Positions 57,044-64,000 of a stretch of DNA of 64,000 nt are shown here, piece after piece (the stretch's first letter is position 1; every line of letters starts with the position of its first letter). The DNA is taken from NCBI RefSeq assembly GCF_900111765.1, contig NZ_FOIB01000003.1:310001-374000 (forward strand), written 5' to 3'. Source of the stretch: Myxococcus fulvus (GTDB taxonomy: Bacteria > Myxococcota > Myxococcia > Myxococcales > Myxococcaceae). Under the pieces are notes generated by a model. It worked only from the letters and a program-made list of their open reading frames with translations, ran no database searches and was not told the DNA's origin. The translations under genes were made by a program, and so were the position numbers.

Positions 57044-57499
57044 TCAGCAGCGACCGAAGTCGAAGGTGAGGTACCAGTTCGTCTCGATGCCGGATTTGTA
57101 GCCCACGCCGCAGCGGCAGAAGTCGGTGCCGACCGAGTAGGTGTAGTACCCGTCGTTGTAATAGGTCGTCTCGACGTTGAGGTCGTAGGGGCAGGTGTAC
57201 GGGCCGTTGGGGCCGCCAGGGTTGGTGGGGCCGCCGCCCGTTCCAGCGTCCTCGCCGGTGCCGGCGTCCTCGCTGCCCGCATCCTCGCTCCCGGCGTCTT
57301 CTTCGCCTGCGTCCTCTTCGCCTGCGTCCTCTTCGCCTGCGTCCTCGGACGCTCCTCCATCCGGGTCACCCCCCGCGTCGTCGAGGAAGAAGCGGTCGTC
57401 TCCGAAGTGGAGGGCTTCGGGGGCGGCATTGTTTCCGCAGCCCGTCAGGGCGAGCAGGGTGGAGAGCAGTGCCACACGGTAGGACGGTCCTGGTTGCAT
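57044..57499 (-). CDS. Lipoprotein with Glu-Asp-Ala-Gly pentapeptide repeats
   Basis: 151 residues; the ATG has GAGGAG six bases upstream. The lipobox is ALTGC with Cys21. A low-complexity acidic linker (about 40-88) has units such as EDAGE and EDAGS, partly as exact 15-bp DNA repeats. A Gly/Pro segment then leads to a compact C-terminal domain (about 100-151) rich in Tyr and with four Cys (YTCPYD, DFCRCG and a terminal GRC). I do not recognise this domain. The layout suggests a lipid anchor, a flexible charged spacer and a small disulfide-bonded head facing outward. It ends at the shared hairpin with the giant gene. Confidence 0.85.
   Translation of the reverse strand: MQPGPSYRVALLSTLLALTGCGNNAAPEALHFGDDRFFLDDAGGDPDGGASEDAGEEDAGEEDAGEEDAGSEDAGSEDAGTGEDAGTGGGPTNPGGPNGPYTCPYDLNVETTYYNDGYYTYSVGTDFCRCGVGYKSGIETNWYLTFDFGRC
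57286..57355 (-). repeat. 15-bp tandem repeat encoding the acidic linker
   Basis: On the plus strand the unit TCTTCGCCTGCGTCC occurs three times in a row, flanked by diverged copies. It encodes five residues (GEEDA on the minus strand). The in-frame unit means slippage would lengthen or shorten the linker without breaking the gene. Confidence 0.8.
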
Positions 57500-57610
57500 T
57501 CACGACTCCTCGAGGGGCTGCGTGGGTACGGAGGTCTCCGCGTCGCGACGCTCCAACCAGGCCGTGACGAGGTGGCGCAGGAGCAACGCAAGCGTCAGTG
57601 GAGCCAGCAT
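57500..57610 (-). CDS. Possible 36-residue membrane peptide
   Basis: From the ATG at 57610 the frame encodes a short hydrophobic helix (MLAPLTLALLLRHLVTAWL) and a polar tail. It stops at 57500-57502, directly against the ATG of the lipoprotein gene, so the two could be translationally coupled. GGAAGG lies five bases before the ATG. Support is only spacing and hydrophobicity, and it may be non-coding leader. The rest of the 265-nt gap (57611-57764) shows nothing else I can name. Confidence 0.35.
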   Translation of the reverse strand: MLAPLTLALLLRHLVTAWLERRDAETSVPTQPLEES

Positions 57611-57764
57611 CGTGCCTTCCCCCGGAATCCTGGCGGGTGCTCCAGGGACTGAGCGCTGGTGACGCTCCTGGGTGGAGGCCCAGCGTGAGCGAGGCCTCAC
57701 GGGCAGGTCCATCCCAGGAATGTGGGGACACCGCTCCCTCACCACCGCTGCACACTGCTTGCTC

Positions 57765-59198
57765 CTACTGGATGACGCTGAGCACGAAGTTGCCGCAGTT
57801 CACGCTGTACCCCTGGACCACGGCGCGGACGCGCTGCCCCGCGTTGAGGGAGACGGTCACCGAGGACTGGCTGTTGCCGCTGGACGCCTCGTCATTGCAG
57901 CCGAGCGACTGTTGCGTCGAGTCGTCCACGAGCTCGAGGACGGTGTCGAAGTCCGAGCCGAGCGTGTGGAAGGTGAAGATTCCCGCGACGGGAGCGGTCC
58001 AGGCGTGGATGGACGCGGGGCTGACGCTGAAGGCACAGCTCGGGCTGAACGTGCCCGTCGCGGAGCAGGTGTTGCCCTGGGCGATCTGTCCGGGGGCGGC
58101 GGTCTCGGGGAAGTACAGCTCGGCGCTCCGGTCCAGGCCCGCGACGAGCACACTGCCATCCGCGAGCGCCACGCCGGCGTGAAAGGTCCGAGCGGAGCGC
58201 ATGGGCGCCGTGAGGCTCCAACTGTTCGTCGCGGGGTCGAACAGCTCGGCGGACTGGCGCATGGTGCGGTCCCCCTCGGTATGCCCGCCCGACACCAGGA
58301 CCTTGCCGTCGACCAGGGCCGCGACGTGGAAGGCGCGTGTCGTGCTCATCGTCCCGGTGGGGGACAAGGTGTTGGTCGAGGAGTCGTACAACTCGGAGGC
58401 CCCGCTATGGGTCCACCCGCCCGTGAGGAGGACGCGCCCGTCGGGGAGGCGGGTCGCCGAATGCCGGTAGCGAGGGGCCCCCATCGTGGGCCCGGCGGCC
58501 CAGGTGTTGCTCACCGGGTCATACAGCCGCGTGGTGGCGATCATCGTCCCGTTCCAGCCACCTGTCAGGAGCACCTTGCCATTCGGGAGCAGGGTCGCCG
58601 TGGAGCCCTGCCGCCCGAGGTCCCCGGAGCCCGCGGAGGTCCAGGTGTTGGTGGCTGGGTTGAACAGCATCGGAGTGGTCGCACTGCCTCCCGAGGCGAG
58701 CACCCTCCCGTTGTTCAGGAGCGTGAGGGTGAAGTTGACGTTGTTGACTCCGATCGAGCCCGCGGAAGCCCAGGTGTTGGTCGAGGGATTGTAGACCTCC
58801 GCGGTGTTGGTGGCCCCCGATGCGGTGTACCCGCCGGCGACGAGCACCCGTCCATCCTGCAGGAGCACGGACGGGTGTTCGCTGCGACCCGTGAGCATGG
58901 GCGCGGCCATGGACCAGGTCCTGCTGGCCGGGTCATAGATATCCGCACTCGCCACGTGCGCGCTGCCCGAGTAGCCACCGGCGATGAGCACCTTGCCCGA
59001 GGTGAGCCGGACCATGGACGTGCTGCGCCGACTGTCGCTCATGAACCCGGTGGCTTCCCAGCGGGCCGCGGCGAGCGCGGAGGACGCAGCGGTTCCTTCC
59101 CGTTCCGCGAGCGGGAGGGACGCATCGACACCACAGCCCACGAGCGCGGTGACGGCGAGGAGCACCACGACACCGCGGGGATTTCGATGGAGGGACAT
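57765..59198 (-). CDS. Kelch-repeat lipoprotein with C-terminal PPC-like domain
   Basis: 477 residues; the ATG has AGGAG four bases upstream. The lipobox is ALVGC with Cys22. Residues 45-345 hold about six kelch-type blades with repeated GKVLIAGGY, GRVLVAGGY, TAEVYNP and TNTW elements, enough for one beta-propeller. The C-terminal part (about 375-477) reads like a PPC domain (FTFHTLGSDFDTVLELVDDS, then a final VNCGNFVLSVIQ). This is a common secreted layout in myxobacteria, probably for binding a partner or polysaccharide at the surface. It follows the small exported protein gene after 39 nt on the same strand, which suggests an operon. Confidence 0.9.
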   Translation of the reverse strand: MSLHRNPRGVVVLLAVTALVGCGVDASLPLAEREGTAASSALAAARWEATGFMSDSRRSTSMVRLTSGKVLIAGGYSGSAHVASADIYDPASRTWSMAAPMLTGRSEHPSVLLQDGRVLVAGGYTASGATNTAEVYNPSTNTWASAGSIGVNNVNFTLTLLNNGRVLASGGSATTPMLFNPATNTWTSAGSGDLGRQGSTATLLPNGKVLLTGGWNGTMIATTRLYDPVSNTWAAGPTMGAPRYRHSATRLPDGRVLLTGGWTHSGASELYDSSTNTLSPTGTMSTTRAFHVAALVDGKVLVSGGHTEGDRTMRQSAELFDPATNSWSLTAPMRSARTFHAGVALADGSVLVAGLDRSAELYFPETAAPGQIAQGNTCSATGTFSPSCAFSVSPASIHAWTAPVAGIFTFHTLGSDFDTVLELVDDSTQQSLGCNDEASSGNSQSSVTVSLNAGQRVRAVVQGYSVNCGNFVLSVIQ

Positions 59199-59237
59199 GG
59201 GTCTCCTGGAGTGATTCGGCGTGGGCGTGTCTGGGGG

Positions 59238-60056
59238 TTACGGGACGTAGACGAAGGAGACGGGCGAGTAGCTGGAGAAGGTGCCGTCGGGAGCGAGCCT
59301 GCCTTTGGAACGGAACTCGTGGAGCCCGGCCGTGCTCACCTGGACCTCGAAGTCGAGCGCGTCCGTGCGCGTGACGGCGAGCCAGGTGGAGGTACCCCGG
59401 AGTCGGTACTCGAAGACATGCAGGGGTGAGGGCCCGAGCGAGGGGGCGTGGCAGCCCGGGCACGGAGGCGCCGTGGGAGTCGCCTTGAAGGTGTGAAGCC
59501 CCCCGGCGCTGGTGCTCGCGGCGGTGAACGACGACACCGAATAGGTGGCGGGGGTGAGCGAGGCCGTGAGGGGAGACACCTTGATGATGGGCAGCGGGCC
59601 GCAATCCGTGGCGAGCTGATAGGCGGCCGTGAAGGTGAGCGAGGGACAGTACTCTCCGTCGAGCAGCGTGGAGCTGACGGTGACGCGGTAGCGCTTCATG
59701 GACACGCCCCACGGGTTCACGAACGTGTCGAGCTCCTGCACGTGCAGCGGGGCGGGGCGCAGCGGCTGACCCGCCAGGCCCAGCTTGCCGACCGAGTGCG
59801 CATGGAACGGCGCGAGCGTGATTCGCGCGGGGACCTCATGGAGGAAGGTCACGAAGAGGGTGGTGGTGCCCTCGGTGCACGACGAGCGCTCGGTGAAGAA
59901 GCGCTCGTAGCGCCAGGGGGTGTCGTGGTCGGAGTACTCCAGGTCGCAGCCGGGGTAGTCGAGCGACGGCTCCTGGGAGACCGCGTCGAGCGGAACGGCA
60001 TCCGCCGTGAAGGTCAGGCAGGCCGCGATGAGCGGTCCTCGAAGCAGAAGGCGCAT
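59238..60056 (-). CDS. Exported protein of unknown function
   Basis: 272 residues; ATG with GGGAG four bases upstream. The N-terminus is a signal peptide (LLLRGPLIAACLTFTADA) without a clear lipobox. The body is beta-rich, with several Cys (PGCDLEY, RSSCTEG, GEYCPS, TDCGPL, PPCPGCHAP) that could pair outside the cytoplasm. The last 60 residues (FEYRLRGTSTWLAVTRTDAL, then AGLHEFRSKG) look like a fibronectin- or Ig-type strand set. I do not recognise a named family. It lies between the SBBP/VWD gene (63 nt upstream) and the kelch gene. Confidence 0.82.
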   Translation of the reverse strand: MRLLLRGPLIAACLTFTADAVPLDAVSQEPSLDYPGCDLEYSDHDTPWRYERFFTERSSCTEGTTTLFVTFLHEVPARITLAPFHAHSVGKLGLAGQPLRPAPLHVQELDTFVNPWGVSMKRYRVTVSSTLLDGEYCPSLTFTAAYQLATDCGPLPIIKVSPLTASLTPATYSVSSFTAASTSAGGLHTFKATPTAPPCPGCHAPSLGPSPLHVFEYRLRGTSTWLAVTRTDALDFEVQVSTAGLHEFRSKGRLAPDGTFSSYSPVSFVYVP

Positions 60057-60119
60057 GACGCTCCCGAGCCCGGGTCCTCCCCGCCAGGACGCGCGAGGAG
60101 GTGCCCGGGAACGAAGGGG

Positions 60120-62945
60120 TTACTGGAGGCGCAGCTCGACGTTGTCGAGCCCCCAGGCCTCGTCATTGATGCCGGACAGGCCGCTGGCGCCGAACACGAA
60201 GGTCGCGCTCGAGGCCGTGTGGCTGAAGGAGTACTGGAGCCGGTAGACGGAGTCGCCGAACGGATAGCGCAGCGAGTTGCGCTGTGATGCGCCGGTGCCG
60301 GGCCTGTGCTGTCCGGGAAAGGTGTTGGGGTAGTTCTGGGGGGATGACGTGTTGGAGAACGTGGTGTCGAGCAGGGTGGGGAGGCCGTGCGCCTGCAGGA
60401 AGAATCGACTGGGCCCGAAGGCGCCAACCCCATCCCAGCCATTGATGACGTAGAGGTCGAAGCTGAGGGTGAGCTTGGTGTGGGGAGGCAACGCTGACAC
60501 GTCCAGGCGCACCGACTCGTTGCCGAACGTGCCGAGGAAGGTGTGCTCGCCCGTGGGAGAGGTGCTGCGGAGCGACGAACTCCACTCCGCGCCAGGCGCT
60601 GCCGAGTCGAAGCTCGTCAGGTACACCGATTGGGGCGCGGGCTCCGGCGGTGGAGTGGCGCCCTGGGCCTGGGCGCTGGCCTGGACGGTGGCGGCGGTGC
60701 TGGCGAAGGAGGCGTCCTGGGTGAGGCCCACGTCGGTGATGCAGGCCCACAGGGCGGCGATGGCGGTGACGCCCGCGCCCTGGCAGACCTGTTGGGCCTG
60801 CTGTCGCTGTGAGGCGGACAGCACGGGGGGCGCCGTGGGGAAGTCGAGCAGGGTGAAGGTGTCGGTGGAGGCGCCCGCCGCGTAGTCGAAGAGGGACTCC
60901 GCGCGGGAGATGCGCCAGCTGTTCACGAAGGAGTTGGGGCCGGTGTACATCTGCGCGAAGGACGGAGGCGCGTTGAGCAGCGTCCCGTTGCGCAGGGCGA
61001 AGTCGTCCTCGCGATTGCCATTGAAGTTGCCCAGCGGGCCTCGGACCTTGCCTCGGCGGGAGGGGGCGAGGAGCAGGTCGATGTTCAGGTAGCTGCTGAC
61101 GGGCGTGAGGGTCAGGTGGTCGCCGGTGGGCCACTCGAGGACGTAGCCGCCGCCCTTGGGGAGGATTCGCCCGCCGCCGCGCAAGGTCGTGGCCTGGGTG
61201 ATGGGCGTGGAGATGCCGTTGACCTTGAGGGGCGGCGAGGCGCCCAGGTAGTAGGCGACGCGGTCCGTGCCGAGCTTCACGGCGGCGGCGGTGAAGACGC
61301 TCACCTGTGACGAGCCGTTCCAGGGGACCTGGCGGACCTGGACGATGAGGTCGCTCACGGTGGACTCGGCGAGGATGAACTCGCCCTGGCCCTGGAAGTC
61401 GTAGGCGTAGCCGTCGAAAGTGACGTAGTGGGGATCTCCCCAGCCGTAGCTGAGCTTGCACTGGTTGGGTGTGGTGACGGTGCAGCCGTCCAGGTACTTG
61501 AAGACGACCAGGTCCGTGAGGCCGGCGGTGGCGGTCCGCAGCACGGGGAAGAGCGCCTCGGTGTATCCGGCGACATAGACGCCCGCGCCCGTGTCGGCGG
61601 CGATTCCACCGCCGATGTCCTGTTCAAAGGTCGTGTCGGCCGCGTTGGTGGAGCCGATCTGCCGGGCCTTCAGCGGCGCGCCGCTGGCGTCGAAGCTCAT
61701 CACGAAGACATCGGTCTCGAACGGGTCCGCGGCGTCGAGCGGGGTGTTGGGCTGCTTGATGTCGTAGGTGCTGGTGCCGGTGACATAGACGGTGCCGCCG
61801 CCGTCGGACGTCACACCGAAGAGCATGTCCCTGCCTGGGGTGCCGAACTGCTTGGACCACTGGACGGAGCCATCCGGGCGGAGCTTGAGGAGGAGGGCGT
61901 CGTAGTCGCTCGTCGGATTGGTCCTCGCGTAGCTGCCGAGGGTGTGGCCGGCGAGATAGAGGTCGACCTCGCCGGTGAGTCGTCGGGAGGTGGCCAGGTC
62001 CTCGACGACGTCCGCGACAGGGGTTCCGAGCTGTTGGGTCCAGGTGATGCTGCCGGCGGGGGTGAGCTTGACGAGGAAGATGTCACTGACGCCCTGGTTG
62101 ATTCCGCCCAGGTTCCCGAAGGTGTGTCCGCCGACGTAGATGTCGCCGTTGGCGTCGGTGGCGACGCCTCGGGCCTGGTCGTGTTGGTTGTTGCTGCTGG
62201 CGAAGGTCTGTTTCCACTGCTGGGTGCCCGCGTCGTTGAACTTGAAGACGAAGGCGTCGGTGCCGGCGTTGGAGGTGGCGCTGTAGCCGGCGACGTAGAC
62301 GTTGCCCAGTCTGTCGGTGGCGACGGAGATGCCGCGGTCGGCGAGCGGGGTGCCGAACATGCGGGTCCACAGGCGGGTGCCCTTCTTGTCGTACTTGGTC
62401 AGGAAGGCGTCGTAGTCCCCGAGGGGCGCATTTCCATCGAGGTTCCCGTTGGAGTAGCCGGCGACGTAGATGACGGGGTCATCGCAGCGGCCGCCGACGT
62501 CGAAGGTGGCGACGGACTCGGCGAAGTCATTGGGGGAGGGGACGGTGCCGGTGGCGAGGCCGCCGTGCTGGCGGGTCCACTCGGCGTTCCCTGCGAGGTT
62601 GTGTTTGATGAGGAACCAGTCGTTGCCGAGGACGGTGCTCGCGGTGCCGCTGAAGTTCCCGGTGGTGTAGCCGACGGAGTAGGTGCCCTCGCAGGACACG
62701 GCGATGTCGGTGCCCTGGTCGATGCCGCTGGTGCCGCGCTGCTGGAGCCAGTTGGGGATGTCCTCGGGCAGCATCGATGGGGCGACGCCGGGTGTTGCCC
62801 GTGCATCTGGGGCCCGGGGAGGGGCCTTGAGGAGGGGGACGGGGAGCAGCGAGTAGGGGCTGTCCGGAGAGTCCGCGACACGGCCTGCCTGGGCGGATGT
62901 CCCGGCGAGCAGGAGGAGCGGGAGAAGGCGGATGCGGTGAAGCAT
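60120..62945 (-). CDS. Secreted SBBP beta-propeller protein with a von Willebrand type D domain
   Basis: 941 residues from the ATG at 62945, chosen because the signal peptide (IRLLPLLLLAGTSAQA) starts there; GAGGGG lies nine bases upstream. A frame extension to 62969 adds only eight non-signal residues. Residues 60-470 carry SBBP-type propeller repeats (WTRMFGTPLADRGISVATD, GNVYVAGYS, GDIYVGGHT). About residue 500 begins a VWD domain with the hallmark GDPHYVTFDGYAYDFQGQGE, ending near NSWRISRAESLF. The last 165 residues (from SVYLTSFDSAAPG) look like a jelly-roll carbohydrate-binding fold. VWD domains often support protein-protein assembly. It is the first gene of the four-gene minus-strand cluster. 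Confidence 0.92.
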   Translation of the reverse strand: MLHRIRLLPLLLLAGTSAQAGRVADSPDSPYSLLPVPLLKAPPRAPDARATPGVAPSMLPEDIPNWLQQRGTSGIDQGTDIAVSCEGTYSVGYTTGNFSGTASTVLGNDWFLIKHNLAGNAEWTRQHGGLATGTVPSPNDFAESVATFDVGGRCDDPVIYVAGYSNGNLDGNAPLGDYDAFLTKYDKKGTRLWTRMFGTPLADRGISVATDRLGNVYVAGYSATSNAGTDAFVFKFNDAGTQQWKQTFASSNNQHDQARGVATDANGDIYVGGHTFGNLGGINQGVSDIFLVKLTPAGSITWTQQLGTPVADVVEDLATSRRLTGEVDLYLAGHTLGSYARTNPTSDYDALLLKLRPDGSVQWSKQFGTPGRDMLFGVTSDGGGTVYVTGTSTYDIKQPNTPLDAADPFETDVFVMSFDASGAPLKARQIGSTNAADTTFEQDIGGGIAADTGAGVYVAGYTEALFPVLRTATAGLTDLVVFKYLDGCTVTTPNQCKLSYGWGDPHYVTFDGYAYDFQGQGEFILAESTVSDLIVQVRQVPWNGSSQVSVFTAAAVKLGTDRVAYYLGASPPLKVNGISTPITQATTLRGGGRILPKGGGYVLEWPTGDHLTLTPVSSYLNIDLLLAPSRRGKVRGPLGNFNGNREDDFALRNGTLLNAPPSFAQMYTGPNSFVNSWRISRAESLFDYAAGASTDTFTLLDFPTAPPVLSASQRQQAQQVCQGAGVTAIAALWACITDVGLTQDASFASTAATVQASAQAQGATPPPEPAPQSVYLTSFDSAAPGAEWSSSLRSTSPTGEHTFLGTFGNESVRLDVSALPPHTKLTLSFDLYVINGWDGVGAFGPSRFFLQAHGLPTLLDTTFSNTSSPQNYPNTFPGQHRPGTGASQRNSLRYPFGDSVYRLQYSFSHTASSATFVFGASGLSGINDEAWGLDNVELRLQ

Positions 62946-63078
62946 GAAGGGTTCCCCTCGTGGGTTCACCCCGTGCCCCTGGAGCGCGATCTGTCGATGT
63001 GTGGACGGAGTCCTGGTGGTCGGTGCCGCGAAGCAGCACGCGATGTTTAACAGGAGTCATACGGAATGTGAAATCGCC

Positions 63079-63096
63079 GGAATCCGTTGGAATCCG
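63079..63096. promoter_or_regulatory. Direct repeat GGAATCCG spaced one helical turn
   Basis: Two copies of GGAATCCG (63079-63086 and 63089-63096), 10 bp start to start, lie 134 bp upstream of the SBBP/VWD gene. Same-face spacing fits a regulator binding site. No binding protein is known here. The rest of the 258-bp gap shows only this repeat and the tRNA promoter. Confidence 0.3.
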
Positions 63097-63145
63097 GAGA
63101 TGGAGGGCAGCCGGGCGAGGGGAGGAGGGGGAGCGTACGTGGTGC

Positions 63146-63174
63146 TTGAGGTACCCCGGGGCTCTTGCTAGAAA
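63146..63174 (+). promoter_or_regulatory. Probable tRNA promoter
   Basis: TTGAGG (63146-63151) and TAGAAA (63169-63174) are separated by 17 bp and each match four of six housekeeping sigma-factor consensus bases. Transcription would start near 63181, leaving a 5' leader of about 23 nt before the mature tRNA. Confidence 0.5.
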
Positions 63175-63203
63175 GCGCCGTTGTTTCAGGCGTTTGTTGG
63201 CAC

Positions 63204-63277
63204 GACCCCGTAGCTCAGTTGGATAGAGCGGCGGTTTCCTAAACCGCAGGCCACAGGTTCGATTCCTGTCGGGGTCA
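63204..63277 (+). tRNA. tRNA-Arg (anticodon CCU)
   Basis: A complete cloverleaf: acceptor GACCCCG (63204-63210) pairs with CGGGGTC (63270-63276), with discriminator A at 63277. The D stem is GCTC/GAGC. The anticodon stem GCGGT/ACCGC encloses loop TTCCTAA with anticodon CCT at 63238-63240. The T arm contains GGTTCGATTCC. The CCA end is not encoded. It decodes AGG, a rare arginine codon in such GC-rich genomes. Confidence 0.97.
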
Positions 63278-63748
63278 CTCGCCAACTCCCTGTTGTCCCT
63301 GGCGAATCGGGCTGGAGGGGCGGGGGAGCGACACGTGCTGTTCCAGCATGCGCTCGCGCTCCTCCGGACTCAACAGCTCGTAAGGCCGTGCGTCTGGCAC
63401 GTCGGAGACGGGAATGGTCAGCTCGATTCCCGTCGCACGATCACGGAGCCCGACTCGCAGCCAGCCGGCCTTCTCGAGGGCTGGGCGAGTGCCCTCAACG
63501 CGGGTGACGAGCGCCCACTCCATGGTGGCTCGAAGCTCCTGCTCGTTGCTGCCTGCGAACGGCTCGACGTAGAGAAGCGTCGTGTGATGCTTGCCGGTCG
63601 CCACCCACTCGACGTGGAAGGTCTTGATTATCTTGCTGGTGCGCTCGCAGAGCTGAACGCGCTCCATCTCCTGCAGCCGCTCCTCCTTGGAGCGAAGGTC
63701 GCAGGCGGTGAAGGTCAGCAGAATGGGGAGGAGGTAGCTCAGGTGCAT
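63275..63748 (-). CDS. Small lipoprotein of unknown function
   Basis: 157 residues from the ATG at 63748. The longer frame to 63985 is rejected because it overlaps the end of another gene and hides the signal peptide. The lipobox is TFTAC with Cys16. The mature part begins with a charged helix (SKEERLQEMERVQLCER) followed by mixed alpha/beta sequence (KIIKTFHVEWVATGKHHTTL, LRVGLRDRATGIELTI). The C-terminal tail is Arg/Pro-rich. I do not recognise a family. The last three bases of its stop codon coincide with the 3' end of the tRNA on the other strand, so the two transcripts converge and overlap. Confidence 0.8.
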   Translation of the reverse strand: MHLSYLLPILLTFTACDLRSKEERLQEMERVQLCERTSKIIKTFHVEWVATGKHHTTLLYVEPFAGSNEQELRATMEWALVTRVEGTRPALEKAGWLRVGLRDRATGIELTIPVSDVPDARPYELLSPEERERMLEQHVSLPRPSSPIRQGQQGVGE

Positions 63749-63903
63749 GGGCGGGGAGTACGCACGAGCCCTGAGTTTGGGTCTGCTGAGGCTGCGTCCC
63801 CCTAAGGGCTGGCGGCCCGCTCTTGAGCACCAAGGCGGGCTGCCATGCCCGTTTAACGGCCACATTTCTGGGGGGATGGAGTCTGCGAACCGCGCGGCAG
63901 TCT

Positions 63904-64000
63904 TCAGTTCACGCAGTTCAGGTAGCACTCGTCCCAGCACGTCGGGTTTGTCCGGCCACAAGACTGGTTGCACGCTCTTGCGCAAAGGCAGCCGATATTG
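63904..64000 (-). CDS. C-terminal end of a cysteine-rich protein, truncated by window edge
   Basis: A minus-strand frame enters from the right edge and stops at 63904-63906. The 31 visible residues contain seven Cys in a tight pattern, C-x-C-x3-C-x3-C-x6-C-x3-C-x3-C, including NPTCWDECYLNC. Such density is very unlikely by chance in GC-rich noncoding DNA and is typical of small disulfide-rich secreted proteins of myxobacteria. The start and any signal peptide are outside the window. It lies 155 bp upstream of the small lipoprotein gene on the same strand. Confidence 0.65.
   Translation of the reverse strand, partial: NIGCLCARACNQSCGRTNPTCWDECYLNCVN

Noticed and set aside
57366..57755. Minus-strand frame of 129 codons across the lipoprotein start
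   Set aside because: It overlaps the lipoprotein in another frame, with no signal or domain; a composition shadow.
63749..63985. Upstream extension of the small lipoprotein
   Set aside because: It overlaps the Cys-rich gene end at 63904 and places the lipobox in mid-protein.

Overview
The window looks like chromosome from a myxobacterium (Myxococcales; Myxococcus, Corallococcus or Archangium-like). The basis is the very high GC third-position bias, modular type I PKS genes with short docking tails, many lipoprotein signal peptides, Rhs proteins, kelch and SBBP secreted proteins and Asp-Ala-Gly-rich linkers. This is an inference from style; no taxonomic marker gene is present.

Layout. (1) 1-5302 (+): the 3' end of a modular PKS gene (DH-KR-ACP) and a KS-AT protein whose AT has lost its catalytic residues and which carries no ACP or thioesterase. 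(2) 5307-5585 (-): a free-standing acyl carrier protein converging on the PKS with a 4-nt gap. (3) 5678-8707: three parvulin-type prolyl isomerase lipoproteins, one on the minus strand and two on the plus strand. (4) 8713-23454 (+): a 4,913-residue lipoprotein with an Ig-like stalk, an Rhs/YD shell and a C-terminal PIN-nuclease-like tip, only 5 nt after the third isomerase. Three small zinc-ribbon genes follow (23451-24675), the first overlapping the Rhs stop; they are the immunity candidates. (5) 24923-56998 (+): one secreted protein of about 10,691 residues. It has a long Ig-like array, then a seven-fold super-module (propeller-like LVIVD block, Big_5, two IPT/TIG domains), more Ig and propeller blocks, and a Cys/Asp-rich calcium-type C-terminus. 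It ends at a strong bidirectional hairpin. (6) 62945-57044 (-): four secreted proteins in one direction (SBBP/VWD protein, a small exported protein, a kelch lipoprotein, and a lipoprotein with a pentapeptide repeat). (7) 63204-63277 (+): a tRNA-Arg(CCU) with its own likely promoter. Its 3' end overlaps the stop codon of a small lipoprotein gene on the minus strand. At the right edge lies the 3' end of a cysteine-rich secreted protein on the minus strand.

How the parts may work together. About 50 kb of the window is devoted to exported repeat-rich proteins, next to envelope foldases that could assist them. The Rhs gene with its downstream small genes is a likely contact-dependent toxin-immunity module. 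The giant protein looks like a surface adhesin or matrix fibre. The PKS genes are the terminal part of a biosynthetic cluster lying mostly to the left. No transposase, phage gene or CRISPR array was seen.
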